Numbered from the stretch's first letter, positions 1 to 8,198 are shown. The stretch: DNA of 64,000 nt from Variovorax sp. JS1663 (GCF_002157355.1 NZ_LYMK01000005.1:124001-188000), one strand, 5' to 3'. The notes: generated by a model from the letters alone, not told the origin. Made by a program: numbers and translations.

Positions 1-1
1 G

Positions 2-82
2 ACGACCGCCATCTATGCCAAGGTCGATGTGACCATGCTGGCCCGTGTCGCGCAGCCCTGGCCGGGAGACGCATCATGCTGA
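2..82 (+). CDS. ritA: RitA tyrosine recombinase, C-terminal end (partial)
   Basis: Only the last 26 codons are in the window. They read TTAIYAKVDVTML and onward, with the tyrosine of the TxxIYAKVD tail expected to be the DNA-cleaving nucleophile of a tyrosine recombinase. The TGA at 80-82 overlaps the ATG of the next recombinase (76) by 7 nt, the translational coupling typical of recombinase trios. The rest of the gene lies to the left of the window. Confidence 0.75.
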   Translation, partial: TTAIYAKVDVTMLARVAQPWPGDASC

Positions 83-990
83 GCGCTGACGTCATGCGCT
101 ATGTCGCAATGCAACGCGGCTTCGGACTCAAGTTTGATGTATCGGACCGGATCCTACGGAAGTTTGCCTGTTACGCGGAGGAGCACGGGGATCAGCACCT
201 TCAGTCTCACCGCATCTTTGATTGGTGTCGGTTGGCTTCCACGCCAAATCGTGCACGCACCTTCTTCAACGCCATCAGACTCTTCTGCATCTTTCTCCAT
301 GCCGAGGATGCTCGCAATGAAGTTCCTCCGGCTGGTGCCTTCGGGCGAAGGCAGGGGCCACGCCCAGCGCCGCATCTGCTGGAGTCTCACCACGTCCGCG
401 CCATCATGGACGCCGCGCTCAACCTCGGACCCGAAGGTTCGATCCGGCCGCATACGTACCATCATCTCTTCGGTCTGCTGGCTGCGGCCGGCCTGCGCAT
501 ATCCGAAGCCCTGGCACTCAAACGCGATGACCTCAGCGAGGACGGGCTCGTCATCCGCAATGCCAAGTTCGGCAAGAGTCGGCTCTTGCCGCTTCATCCG
601 ACGACCCGACAGGCGCTGGACCGTTACCTCGCGGTCCGCGCGAAGCTCAGTGCCCATGGCGATGACCTGTTCGTGGTGACCACTGGCCGTGCTCCGCATC
701 AGCGCTGCGCACAACAAGTATTCACTCAACTCCTGCGGCAACTGGGATTGCGTTCGCCCAGTCCGGCGCCAGGCCCGCGGTTGCATGATCTGCGGCACAC
801 CTTCGCCGTGCGTTCGCTGGAGTCCTGCTCCCATGATCGACAAGCCGTCGCGAACCACATGCTGGCGCTCAGCACCTACCTCGGTCATGTGGATGTCAAC
901 AAGACCTACTGGTACCTCGAAGCGACGCCGCTCCTGATGCGGGACATCGCCGATGCTGGAGAACAACTGTTTCGGGGAGAGGTGGCATGA
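76..990 (+). CDS. ritB: RitB tyrosine recombinase
   Basis: This 304-residue recombinase of the phage-integrase (tyrosine recombinase) superfamily would cut and join DNA at the element ends together with RitA and RitC. The N-terminal part (about residues 1-95) looks like a SAM-like core-binding domain. The catalytic half shows the first arginine in AAAGLRISEALAL, the HDLRHTF motif (His, Arg and His), and a C-terminal tyrosine in the NKTYWYLE region after the STYLGHVD motif. The start overlaps the end of ritA, and its stop overlaps the ritC ATG as ATGA (987-990). No frame damage is visible, so this gene looks intact. Confidence 0.85.
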   Translation: MLSADVMRYVAMQRGFGLKFDVSDRILRKFACYAEEHGDQHLQSHRIFDWCRLASTPNRARTFFNAIRLFCIFLHAEDARNEVPPAGAFGRRQGPRPAPHLLESHHVRAIMDAALNLGPEGSIRPHTYHHLFGLLAAAGLRISEALALKRDDLSEDGLVIRNAKFGKSRLLPLHPTTRQALDRYLAVRAKLSAHGDDLFVVTTGRAPHQRCAQQVFTQLLRQLGLRSPSPAPGPRLHDLRHTFAVRSLESCSHDRQAVANHMLALSTYLGHVDVNKTYWYLEATPLLMRDIADAGEQLFRGEVA

Positions 991-1991
991 CAGCTCTCGC
1001 CCCATACCTCACCGGGTTCCTACGGGAGCATCTGCCGCGCGACCGCAACGCCAGTCCCCATACTGTTGCGACCTATGCACATTGCTTCTCATTGTTGGTC
1101 CGGTTTGCAGCCACCAGGCTCGTCCGCAGACCCAGTGATCTTTGCGTCGAAGACTTCAGTCCGGACCTCGTGCTCAAATTCCTCGACGACATAGAGGTGG
1201 GGCGCGGCAATTGTGCTCGCACGCGCAATGCCCGACTTGCCGCAATTCGAGCTTTCTTCCGCTACCTTGAATATCAGGCTCCGGCTTGCCTTGACCAGGT
1301 CATGCGCATTCGTGCGCTGCCTCAGAAGCGGACAGATACAGCGCTGATCGACTATCTGACGCGCGAGGAGATTCAGGCCCTGCTGGACGCCCCGAGCAAC
1401 GACACCGCCGGCGGTATGCGCGATCGGGCCATGATGCATCTCACCTACGCTGCGGGACTGCGGGTTGCCGAGCTGTTGGCGCTGCGCCTGGATGACTTTC
1501 CCAACCGCTCTCTCTCGATGGTCCGGATTGTTGGTAAAGGTCGCCGCGAGCGTGTCCTGCCACTGTGGCGCGAGACCCAGGCTTCACTGCGAGCCTAGCT
1601 TTCTGTTCGACCCCAGGCGCGGACACCAGAGATTTTCCTCAACCGCAAAGATGCACCAATGACTCGAGACGGCTTTGCTCATCGGCTTGCCCAGCACGTT
1701 GCGGTCGCCGCTCAGAAGCAGCCGTCGTTGCTGCACAAGCGCATCACTCCCCACGTCCTACGGCATAGCTGCGCCATGCATACGCTCGCGGCCACCGGCG
1801 ACATCCGCAAGGTCGCGCTGTGGCTCGGGCACGCGAGCATCACGACCACCGAGACCTATCTGCGCGCTGATCCAATAGAGAAACTGGCAGTACTGGCCGC
1901 GCACGTGCCGCCATCGATCAAGCCCGGAAAGTTCCGGTCACCGTCCGATACCCTCATAAACATGCTCGCCGAAGTTCGGAACGCAACGTAA
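987..1991 (+). pseudogene. ritC: RitC tyrosine recombinase interrupted by an in-frame amber codon
   Basis: The frame is open from the ATG at 987 to the TAA at 1989-1991 (334 codons), except for a TAG at 1596-1598 (codon 204). After the TAG the same frame continues without any indel as LSVRPQARTPEIFLNRKDAP and into the second half of the catalytic domain. Related recombinases usually have tryptophan here, so a single TGG>TAG change explains it. The truncated 203-residue product keeps the first catalytic Arg (YAAGLRVAELLAL) but loses HVLRH and the ETYLRADP tyrosine, so it cannot be a complete recombinase. Amber suppression or re-initiation at the ATG at 1659 is possible but unsupported. Confidence 0.85.
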
Positions 1992-2011
1992 AAGAGCCCA
2001 CGAGGGGCACA

Positions 2012-2070
2012 GTTATGCCGAGTGATTCTGGGAATCTATGCAGGCTGTTGCCGACCGTGCTCGGCATAAC
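2012..2070. repeat. 11-bp perfect inverted repeat near the RIT right end
   Basis: GTTATGCCGAG at 2012-2022 is exactly inverted as CTCGGCATAAC at 2060-2070, with 37 bp between. It starts 20 bp after the ritC stop and ends about 17 bp before the ParB-like reading frame resumes. Its position fits the subterminal recombinase-binding inverted repeat of the RIT element. Confidence 0.65.
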
Positions 2071-2086
2071 CTCGCACTCCACATAA

Positions 2087-3493
2087 GCCGCGTTCTATGA
2101 GGCGCCCGAATGGCAGCGCAGCCCGGCTGCGCTGCGCCAGCGTCTCACCGAGCGGGAAATCGGCGCCGACCATGCGCTGGTGCGCTTCGTCGGGCTGGAC
2201 GACTACACCGCCGCCGGGGGTGGCATCCGCCGCGACCTGTTCGCCGACGACGAGGCCACCGGCACCACCCTGACCGATGTCGCGCTGCTGGAACGGCTGG
2301 TGCGCGACAAGCTGGAGTCACTGGCCGAGCCTGTGCGCGCCGAGGGCTGGGCCTGGGTGGAATCGGTGCCGCACCTGAGCCCGGCCGAGCGGCAGGCATT
2401 CCAGAACGCACCGCGTCAGCGCCGCGAACCCACGGCGCGCGAGTCCCGGCGCATGGAGGTGCTGCAAGGTCGCATCGCCCGCACCGATGCCGCGCTCGAA
2501 GAAGCCTACGACGCGGACGACGAAGACAAGGCCGAAACCCTGCACCAGCGGCGCGAGGCCCTGGTGGCCGAACTGGAAGCCGTGCAGTCCCAACTGAGCG
2601 GGCATGCGCTTGAGGTCCGCGCGATGGCCGGTGCCATCGTGACGCTGGACCGGGAGGGACGGGTTCTCATTCACCGTGGCCTGCTGCGCGAGGCCGAAGC
2701 CAAGGCGCTGCGCGCGCTGGACGCGGCACGGCAACGCGCCGCCACCGGCTCAGGCAACGACGGCGGCGGCAGTGGCGAGTCGGATGAATCGACCACGGGT
2801 GATGCGCCACACGGCGCCGAACACCTGTCCGACCGGCTGGCGCAGCGCCTGAGCGCGCACCGCACCGCCGCCCTGCAAATCGAACTGGCGCGCCATCCGC
2901 AGGTGGCGCTGGCTGCGCTGGTTCATGCCATGGTGCAACAGGCCCTGCAGGGCGGCTATCGCAATGCCCTGCCCTTGGGCGTTCGCCTGAGCTTGCGTGA
3001 TCGGCTGGAAGACCTGGCACCCGACTGGCCCGAGTCGCCTGCGGCGCTCGCGTTGCGTGAACTGCGACACACCTGGGCCGACAAGCTGCCACAGGAACCC
3101 GGCGAACTGTTCATGGTGCTGCTGTCCATGCGCCAGGAAGAACTGGTCCAGCTGCTTGCGCTGTGCACCGCCCCGGCGGTGGACGTGGTGACGCCCCGCG
3201 CGACCGCCAGCCAGCCCGGCGCCGAACTGGCACAGGCGCTGGGACTGGACATGGCCGCATGGTGGAAGCCCACGGCCGACAGCTATTTCCTGCACGTGCC
3301 CAAGGCCGCGATCCTGGATGCGATGGCACAGTTCGCGCCGAATGAGGTGCAGCGTCTGTCCAAGCTCAAGAAGGCGGAAATTGCGAAGGAGGCCGAGCGG
3401 CTGACCAAGGGCAGTGGCTGGATGCCTGCCGTGTTCGGTCGTCAGATGCCGACAACGGTGAATGGTGCGACCGCGCAAGGCTCGGCAAACTGA
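2087..3493 (+). pseudogene. parB: ParB-family partition protein, N-terminally truncated by the RIT element
   Basis: The ParB-like reading frame begins abruptly at about 2087 (AFYEAPEWQRSPAALRQRL...) right after the RIT end and runs to a TGA at 3491-3493. The first internal start available is the GTG at 2180 (437 residues). What remains is the C-terminal region of the long ParB/Spo0J-like proteins of these ICEs: a charged helical stretch with a likely coiled coil (about residues 80-135 from the GTG), an acidic Gly/Ser linker and an alpha-helical C-terminus. The N-terminal CTP/DNA-binding ParB domain and its arginine motif are absent here and should lie beyond the RIT element. A residual protein might be made but should not bind parS. 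Confidence 0.75.
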
Positions 3494-3839
3494 CAGAGGA
3501 AACACCCACGGGCCCTCTCATGGCTCCAGCGTTTTGCGCGCGGGGCTTTTCCTTGTGCGCGCAGGCTCGCGACCGTTCGTGCCAAACGCGGTCACACAAA
3601 AACCGCCACGCCGCCGCCTTTGATCAGGCGGCGGCGTGGCGGCGCGCAAGGGCTTGCGCGGGCGCTTCATGCCAACGCTGTTGGTGTCAGCGCATAAAAT
3701 GCCGAGACAGCCGCGTCACGCTGAACCTGCTGCCGGGTTAAACGACGTTTCTCGCTTCCCTTCTCTGATCGCAGACCGTGTCCATTCCTCCGGTCGGTGC
3801 GTAATCGGCAGTCATCGACCATGCACAAAGGAATTTGGC
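3494..3839. other. Intergenic region after parB
   Basis: This 346-bp stretch lies between the parB remnant and the next gene. The one clear structure is the 16-bp GC-rich hairpin described separately at 3603-3642. The segment just before the next gene (3740-3839) is less GC-rich and probably holds its promoter, but no convincing -35/-10 pair stands out. The small ORFs in it look like chance. Confidence 0.5.
3603..3642. terminator. 16-bp perfect GC-rich hairpin
   Basis: CCGCCACGCCGCCGCC (3603-3618) is followed by an 8-nt loop and its exact complement (3627-3642). Read on the minus strand it is followed by TTTTT (plus-strand AAAAA at 3597-3601 region), like an intrinsic terminator. Read on the plus strand, downstream of parB, there is no U-tract. 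It may stop transcription leaving parB, or be a cruciform or protein-binding site. Confidence 0.4.
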
Positions 3840-4592
3840 ATGTCTGATTCGACATTCTTCGTCTCCGCTGCGGCCGTGCGCAATCTCAAGCACAGTGCGC
3901 AGTACCGCGTCAGCGGTGTCTCGTCCTCTCATCTCAGTGAAGCCCTCGCGTCGGCGCTCGGCTTCAAGACGCATGCGGCGCTGCGCGCCGCATTGGCCGG
4001 TCGCACGACCATCGAGGTGCCCAAGCCCAGCAATGCGCGCATGGTGCAGCGGCTCCAAGAGCTGGGCCACAACGCCACGCCGGACCTGCGCCTGGTCCCA
4101 GAGTTCGAACACTCGTACTCGCCCTTCCGCAACTTCCCGCTGACCAAGAAGCGCGGTGTGCGCTGGATGGGCTGGCGCAACCTGGTGGTCTCCGCCATCA
4201 ATGCGGGCCTGGAACAACGACTGTTCGGGCTGGAGCCCAGCGACAACTGGTGGCCCGGCGGCAACCCGCACAGCCAGCTCTGCAAGCGGCACGTCTACCG
4301 CTTCGAGCTTGAGGACGGCCATGCGGCCGTGGCCGGCGTGAATGCCATCAGCGGTGACGAACTGACGATCAACGTGGTGCTTCACCCGCGGCACGAGGGA
4401 ATCGAGCCCGACCGATTCAATGGTCTGCGCGATGGCGACGCCCATGCTCACGCCTGGGTGGAGCGCCGCCTGGGCGCGTGGGTTCAGGACGGCGGTGAGG
4501 ACTTTTCCTGCAAACGAGCGGTCCAGCCCTGGCTGGCTCAACTGAAGATCGACACCAAGGGCTACTCGGATCAGGGCAGCTTCTTCATGTGA
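3840..4592 (+). CDS. Conserved-type hypothetical protein of the ICE core
   Basis: A 250-residue soluble protein starting at the ATG at 3840 (MSDSTFFVSAAAVRNLKHSAQ), with a GGA-containing ribosome site about 8 nt upstream. I do not recognise a named domain. The N-terminal 50 residues (SSHLSEALASALGFKTHAALRAAL) resemble a small helical DNA-binding-like region. The middle holds a Trp-rich segment (RWMGWRNLVVSAINAGLEQRLF, then DNWWPGG). There is no signal peptide or membrane segment. It sits alone between parB and DUF736, a place where Tn4371-type elements carry poorly characterised accessory-core genes. A role in establishment or maintenance is only a guess from position. Confidence 0.6.
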   Translation: MSDSTFFVSAAAVRNLKHSAQYRVSGVSSSHLSEALASALGFKTHAALRAALAGRTTIEVPKPSNARMVQRLQELGHNATPDLRLVPEFEHSYSPFRNFPLTKKRGVRWMGWRNLVVSAINAGLEQRLFGLEPSDNWWPGGNPHSQLCKRHVYRFELEDGHAAVAGVNAISGDELTINVVLHPRHEGIEPDRFNGLRDGDAHAHAWVERRLGAWVQDGGEDFSCKRAVQPWLAQLKIDTKGYSDQGSFFM

Positions 4593-5325
4593 CCTTGGTG
4601 ACGGTGAATCCCGGGGCCGGGCGTGTCGGCGCCCAGCGCCGCCAGGCTCTCGGGCTGCGCCCCGTGCCGTCATGGCCGTCACGGCCCTTCGGCTTCGATC
4701 CTTCACGCCTGCGCGCTGCGCTTGCCAGGGGGCCGAATGCGTTCGTGCTCCGACGTCCGGCCCTGTCTTCCTCTGCCGTGCGAGCCGGGTGCTACGCCCT
4801 TGCTCGCTGCGCTGGGTTGCCTGGCATGCCGTTCTCCCTCACGCTGGCGGGCAGTTGGCCGAGGTGATCGCTACATACCGCATGGGTATTGGCACCGTAC
4901 TGGTCGAACCTGACAGGCGACGTGCGATGCGAGGCGCCGGGTGGATGCTGCAGTGGCTTCTCGCGCCGTTGCGACTCTGACCAATAGCGCATGGGTAGTG
5001 GCCGCTGAAGTCTTGCCGGAGGCGTGATGAACGTGCTCGGCCATGAGGCTTTCGGGAAAGGTGCGTCCCAGGCGTCCTTGTCTCGTTGTGAATCCTGGCG
5101 GGGTCGCGGCTTCGCCTCGGGCTTGATGGCCGCAACCGTACGGCCCAAGAAATTTCCCCTCCGCTGCGCGGATTCCTCGCGAGGCAAATTTCCCGTGCCT
5201 GCCGGTCCTCCACGCTGTTGCGGCCCCTTCGCTGCGCTGCGGGGTGCGGCCCGCCCGTCCCCCGCCTGACGGATCACAACAAGGACGCGATGGGCGCGAC
5301 CTTGGCAACCCGAAAGGAAATCATC
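4593..5325. other. Long non-coding region upstream of DUF736
   Basis: About 730 bp with no credible gene: the small ORFs in all frames have no recognisable protein pattern or ribosome sites. Visible structure includes a near-perfect 15-bp direct repeat (CGCATGGGTATTGGC at 4879-4893 and CGCATGGGTAGTGGC at 4988-5002, one mismatch), two copies of AAATTTCCC about 36 bp apart near 5152 and 5187, and a 10-bp palindrome CCTCGCGAGG at 5175-5184. The ribosome site of the next gene is AAAGGAAA at about 5313-5320. It could contain a small RNA, a regulatory region or protein-binding sites. Nothing is demonstrated. Confidence 0.4.
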
Positions 5326-5637
5326 ATGGCCAACATCGGCACCTTCACCGCTCAGAACGACGGCTTTATCGGCACCGTTCGCACCCTCACGCTCAACGTC
5401 AAGGTCAAGTTCGTGCGCAACGACAAGGGCAGCGAGAACGCCCCCGACTACCGCATCCAGGCCGGAACCGGCTACGACATCGGCGCCGCCTGGAAGAAGG
5501 TCAGCCAGTCCGAACGCCCCTACCTGTCGGTGACGCTGGACGATCCTTCGTTCCCGGCCACCATCTACGCCCGCCTGATCGAGGAAGAAGACGGCACACA
5601 CAACCTGATCTGGTCGCGCAGCAAGCCCACGGCCTGA
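5326..5637 (+). CDS. DUF736 family protein
   Basis: A 103-residue protein that starts at the ATG at 5326 behind a good AAAGGAAA ribosome site. The sequence MANIGTFTAQNDGFIGTVRTLTLNVKVKF, with the later KVSQSERPYLSVTLDDPSFPATIYARL, is a clear match to my knowledge of DUF736, a small beta-rich family found on conjugative elements. Its biochemical role is unknown. The gene is followed by a strong hairpin (5647-5671) and converges on the XRE regulator. In-frame upstream start codons exist, but only this one has a ribosome site and aligns with the family start. Confidence 0.85.
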   Translation: MANIGTFTAQNDGFIGTVRTLTLNVKVKFVRNDKGSENAPDYRIQAGTGYDIGAAWKKVSQSERPYLSVTLDDPSFPATIYARLIEEEDGTHNLIWSRSKPTA

Positions 5638-5646
5638 CGGCCGGTC

Positions 5647-5671
5647 CGATCCCGCCGCCCTGGCGGGATCG
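5647..5671. terminator. Hairpin between convergent DUF736 and XRE genes
   Basis: CGATCCCGCC (5647-5656) pairs perfectly with GGCGGGATCG (5662-5671) over a 5-nt loop. A second small stem follows near 5677-5693. It lies between the stop codons of two convergent genes, so it probably works as a bidirectional terminator, although no long U-tract follows on either strand. Confidence 0.55.
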
Positions 5672-5698
5672 CTGCTGCAGGCCGAGCCTGCTGCAGTC

Positions 5699-5989
5699 TC
5701 AGGCCTCGGCCGAACCCAGTTGGGCTTCGGTCGCGGCCATCAGGTCGGTCGCACCGCACTCCAGCGCTGCCGCGATCTTGAAGATGAGCGGCAGCGAGGG
5801 AATGTGCTCGCCGCGCTCGATTTTGCCCATGTGCGAGCGCTCGATACCCGCGCGGTGCGCCAGCGCCTCCTGGGCCATGCCCTGCCCCGAGCGCAGCGCA
5901 CGCACCGCCGCGCCGAAGGCTTGCGCCAGTTCGGCATCGAAGGTGGTGGCGCCGGCCGGACGGCCAGCCTGGACAGGACGCTTCTGCAT
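5699..5989 (-). CDS. XRE-family helix-turn-helix regulator
   Basis: A 96-residue repressor-like protein starting at the ATG complementary to 5987-5989 (MQKRPVQAG...). A TTG at 6016 would add nine residues. The HTH occupies about residues 25-80: FGAAVRALRSGQGMAQEALAHRAGIERSHMGKIERG, with the conserved recognition-helix and IERG pattern of the Cro/C1-type family. It probably binds ICE promoters as a dimer. The start codon lies in the 6-bp loop of a perfect 15-bp inverted repeat, suggesting autoregulation by protein binding or by an mRNA hairpin. It is divergent from the DUF2958 gene across about 300 bp of AT-richer DNA, so it may control that promoter too. Confidence 0.85.
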   Translation of the reverse strand: MQKRPVQAGRPAGATTFDAELAQAFGAAVRALRSGQGMAQEALAHRAGIERSHMGKIERGEHIPSLPLIFKIAAALECGATDLMAATEAQLGSAEA

Positions 5990-6007
5990 GGACAGAAGCG
6001 TCCTGTC
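5972..6007. promoter_or_regulatory. Perfect 15-bp inverted repeat around the XRE start codon
   Basis: GACAGGACGCTTCTG (5972-5986) and CAGAAGCGTCCTGTC (5993-6007) are exact inverted repeats separated by 6 bp, and that spacer contains the regulator's ATG (complement of 5987-5989). As DNA it looks like an operator for a dimeric repressor. As RNA it places the start codon in the loop of a 15-bp stem. Confidence 0.65.
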
Positions 6008-6301
6008 GAGAGACAATTAAAACCACGTTATCTTTAACTCATTGGCGATTTGAGCTGCCGCTTTGGTAAATCTCCGTATGGGTGCTTTTGTGCTTTTGCG
6101 TAACACTCGTGTATCTACGTAGAGCCTCACAGCCACCTTTGCTCATTCGAGCATTCACGTCATGCCGACTTTCAGCCTTCGTGCAAGGGTGCTTTTCTGC
6201 AAAAGCGCCTCTGCGCCTTTGCGGGGAGACACGAAAGCGGCTTTGGGATTCGGTGCTTCTGATGCAACACGTGTTTCCGCACAGCGCCACGCACCCTGAC
6301 C

Positions 6302-6655
6302 ATGCCGACTGAACCCCTTGTGACCGACGAGCAGCGCGCGCAGTTGCTGGAGAACGGACATGCTCGCGCCGCTGACGCGCAGGTCGACCTGTGGCCCGTG
6401 GTACGTCTTTTCACGCCGGACGCGCACGCGACCTGGCTGCTCGCCGCCCTCGACCCGGCCGATGGCGACACTGCCTGGGGGCTGTGCGACGTGGGCATCG
6501 GAATGCCCGAGCTGGGCACCATCAAGCTGTCGGACCTCGCGACCATCGTCGGTCCTCAGCAGATGCCGGTGCGGCGCGACCTGCACTTCCATGCCGTGCG
6601 ACCGATGTCGGAATACCTGCGGCTGGCACAGGCCAACGGCTCGGTCACGGATTGA
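6302..6655 (+). CDS. DUF2958 family protein
   Basis: A 117-residue protein (MPTEPLVTDEQRAQLLENG). The pattern VDLWPVVRLFTPDAHATWLLAALDPADGDTAWGLCDVGIGMPELG is what I know as DUF2958, a small family encoded on ICEs and plasmids. Its function is unknown. The upstream interval (6008-6301) is AT-richer than the surroundings and contains the inverted repeat GCTTTT/AAAAGC and short TGCTTTT repeats, so it is the likely shared promoter region with the divergent XRE regulator. No membrane segment or signal peptide is seen. Confidence 0.8.
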   Translation: MPTEPLVTDEQRAQLLENGHARAADAQVDLWPVVRLFTPDAHATWLLAALDPADGDTAWGLCDVGIGMPELGTIKLSDLATIVGPQQMPVRRDLHFHAVRPMSEYLRLAQANGSVTD

Positions 6656-6948
6656 GCAAAGGATCGACGTGCGCGTCAGACCCTATGGGTCCGACTGCTG
6701 ACGATGCCATTCCGGGTCACGATCCAGACCGAAATGGACATGACAAACACGCTGCACCACGCCATGGTCATTCTTGCCGCGATGGTCTTCCACCACGTGG
6801 CCGTCGCTTTGGGCTCGTTATTGGCGAGTCCAGCCACCATCGGACGATGAACCACCGCACAGCCCCTCACGACCGGATCGCCGACCGATGAACCCGTAGC
6901 CTTTGCCGGCCGATGCGACGTTCCTGCAGAAGAACAGGGAGTTCGCAT

Positions 6949-7770
6949 ATGGTCAATATCGAGGACGGCCAGTTGGCCGCCCGGCGTCCGCCCTGGCACG
7001 CCAGCGCGGCGTACCTCTACGTGCTGCAACTGGACGGCCCTGCGCTGGCCTGGGAGTACCTGCGGCGCCATCCCGGCTACCGGCAGGCCTGGCACACGCA
7101 GGCCGCCGACGCGGCGCAGCACTGGGGTTTGCGCACACTGGAAGACCCAGCGCTGGATGCGCGCGAAACGCTGCCCGACTGGCTCAACGCCCGGGCGTGC
7201 ACCATTCGCGTGATACACGACGATGACCCCATCCCCGAAGCTTCCCCCTTTGAGCTCTGGCGCCTACCGGGTCGCAAGCAGTTGCAGCACGATGGCCGAG
7301 GCCTCTTGCTCGCCGCGCGCTGGCCCGGCTGTTGTGTACGCCTGAAGCTGGCGCCCGAGTTGCACGACGGCATGCCGCACGCATTCGCCATGCGCGCCTG
7401 CCAGGAGCCTTGCATGCGTTATCGTGACTTGGCAAACGATCTGGACCAACTGGCCGCCGCCAGTCGCTGCGAGCCCTCAGCCGCAACCTGTCCACGGCCC
7501 AGCCAAAGTGCCCTGCAGGCGCTGCTGACCCTGCAGGCCCTGGATGCCAGCCAGGCAGGCGCCTCGCTGCGCGAGATTGCCGAAGGGCTTTTCGGCTCGA
7601 CCGAGGTCGCATCCGACTGGCACGCCGACAGCGCGCTGCGTGCCCGTGTGCGGCGCCTGGTGCAGCGTGGCCGTGCTCTGGTGGATGGCGGCTACCGCGA
7701 ACTGGCGGGTCTCGATCAGCTCGCCCCTCCGCCCCTGGGACGAAACAGTCCCACCCCAGATCGTCCCTGA
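6949..7770 (+). CDS. DUF2285 (DUF6499/DUF2285) family protein
   Basis: A 273-residue protein started at the ATG at 6949 because a CAGGGAG ribosome site lies about 8 nt upstream; an in-frame start at 6913 lacks one. The N-terminal segment PPWHASAAYLYVLQLDGPALAWEYLRRHPGY is the DUF6499-type motif. The C-terminal third (about residues 190-260) has LQALLTLQALDASQAGASLREIAEGLFG and a following helical pattern that resembles a winged-helix DNA-binding fold. Such proteins are regular members of the Tn4371-type core upstream of the HTH-repA pair and are suspected regulators. A hairpin follows the stop. Confidence 0.75.
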   Translation: MVNIEDGQLAARRPPWHASAAYLYVLQLDGPALAWEYLRRHPGYRQAWHTQAADAAQHWGLRTLEDPALDARETLPDWLNARACTIRVIHDDDPIPEASPFELWRLPGRKQLQHDGRGLLLAARWPGCCVRLKLAPELHDGMPHAFAMRACQEPCMRYRDLANDLDQLAAASRCEPSAATCPRPSQSALQALLTLQALDASQAGASLREIAEGLFGSTEVASDWHADSALRARVRRLVQRGRALVDGGYRELAGLDQLAPPPLGRNSPTPDRP

Positions 7771-7803
7771 GCAAAACGCCCGCGCTTCCTGAGACTGCCT
7801 CCA

Positions 7804-7827
7804 CCCGCCTGCAACTCCGCAGGCGGG
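7804..7827 (+). terminator. Hairpin after the DUF2285 gene
   Basis: CCCGCCTGC (7804-7812) pairs perfectly with GCAGGCGGG (7819-7827) over a 6-nt loop, 34 bp after the DUF2285 stop and 27 bp before the next start codon. The tail is CCTTCC, not a U-tract, so termination would be weak or factor-assisted. Confidence 0.5.
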
Positions 7828-7854
7828 CCTTCCAAACCGATGGAGGCGCCTCTC

Positions 7855-8163
7855 ATGCGACCCTTTCCCTTGCGGCCTGCCGCCGCACCCGCCCACCCGC
7901 CACAGGCCACCGCACAAGCTGCACCCAAGCCACAACCGCCACGCTATCTCACCAACGACGAGGCCGCCGACTACCTGCGCCTGTCGCCGCGCACGCTGGA
8001 GAAACAGCGCGTCATCGGCGGCGGACCGCGCTTCCGCAAGTTCGGCCGGCGCGTCATGTACGCCGTCACCGACCTCGACACCTGGGCCGACCAGCGCAGC
8101 TTCGAGGCCACCTCCGACCCCGAGTACGCCGAGCACCACTCGGCCGACAGCCGTGCGCGCTGA
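7855..8163 (+). CDS. AlpA/MerR-like helix-turn-helix DNA-binding protein
   Basis: A 102-residue protein starting at the ATG at 7855, with GGAGG about 9 nt upstream; the earlier in-frame ATG at 7840 is less likely because the ribosome site lies inside it. After a Pro/Ala-rich tail (residues 1-33) comes a compact HTH: RYLTNDEAADYLRLSPRTLEKQRV, then GGGPRFRKFGRRVMYAVTDLDTWAD. This is the signature of the short excisionase/AlpA-like HTH family. It directly precedes repA and probably regulates it or the nearby promoter. Confidence 0.8.
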   Translation: MRPFPLRPAAAPAHPPQATAQAAPKPQPPRYLTNDEAADYLRLSPRTLEKQRVIGGGPRFRKFGRRVMYAVTDLDTWADQRSFEATSDPEYAEHHSADSRAR

Positions 8164-8198
8164 GGGGCGCTGCGCGCCCTCTCCCTTGCCAACGGCTG

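Larger units (their letters stand above)
1..2086 (+). mobile_element. RIT (recombinase-in-trio) element, right-hand part
   Basis: Three tyrosine-recombinase genes lie head to tail with overlapping ends: the last codons of the first gene, a complete second gene and a third gene broken by a stop codon. This arrangement is the hallmark of RIT elements (ritA-ritB-ritC). The element runs off the left edge of the window. Its right end lies just after an inverted repeat at 2012-2070, because an open ParB-like reading frame of the host ICE starts at about 2087. The element therefore sits inside the ICE parB gene. The exact terminus cannot be fixed without an empty-site sequence. Confidence 0.8.

Noticed and set aside
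1..1991. The left recombinases as the ICE integrase
   Set aside because: Three overlapping recombinase genes ending inside parB are a RIT element; a separate integrase is present at 45751-46977.
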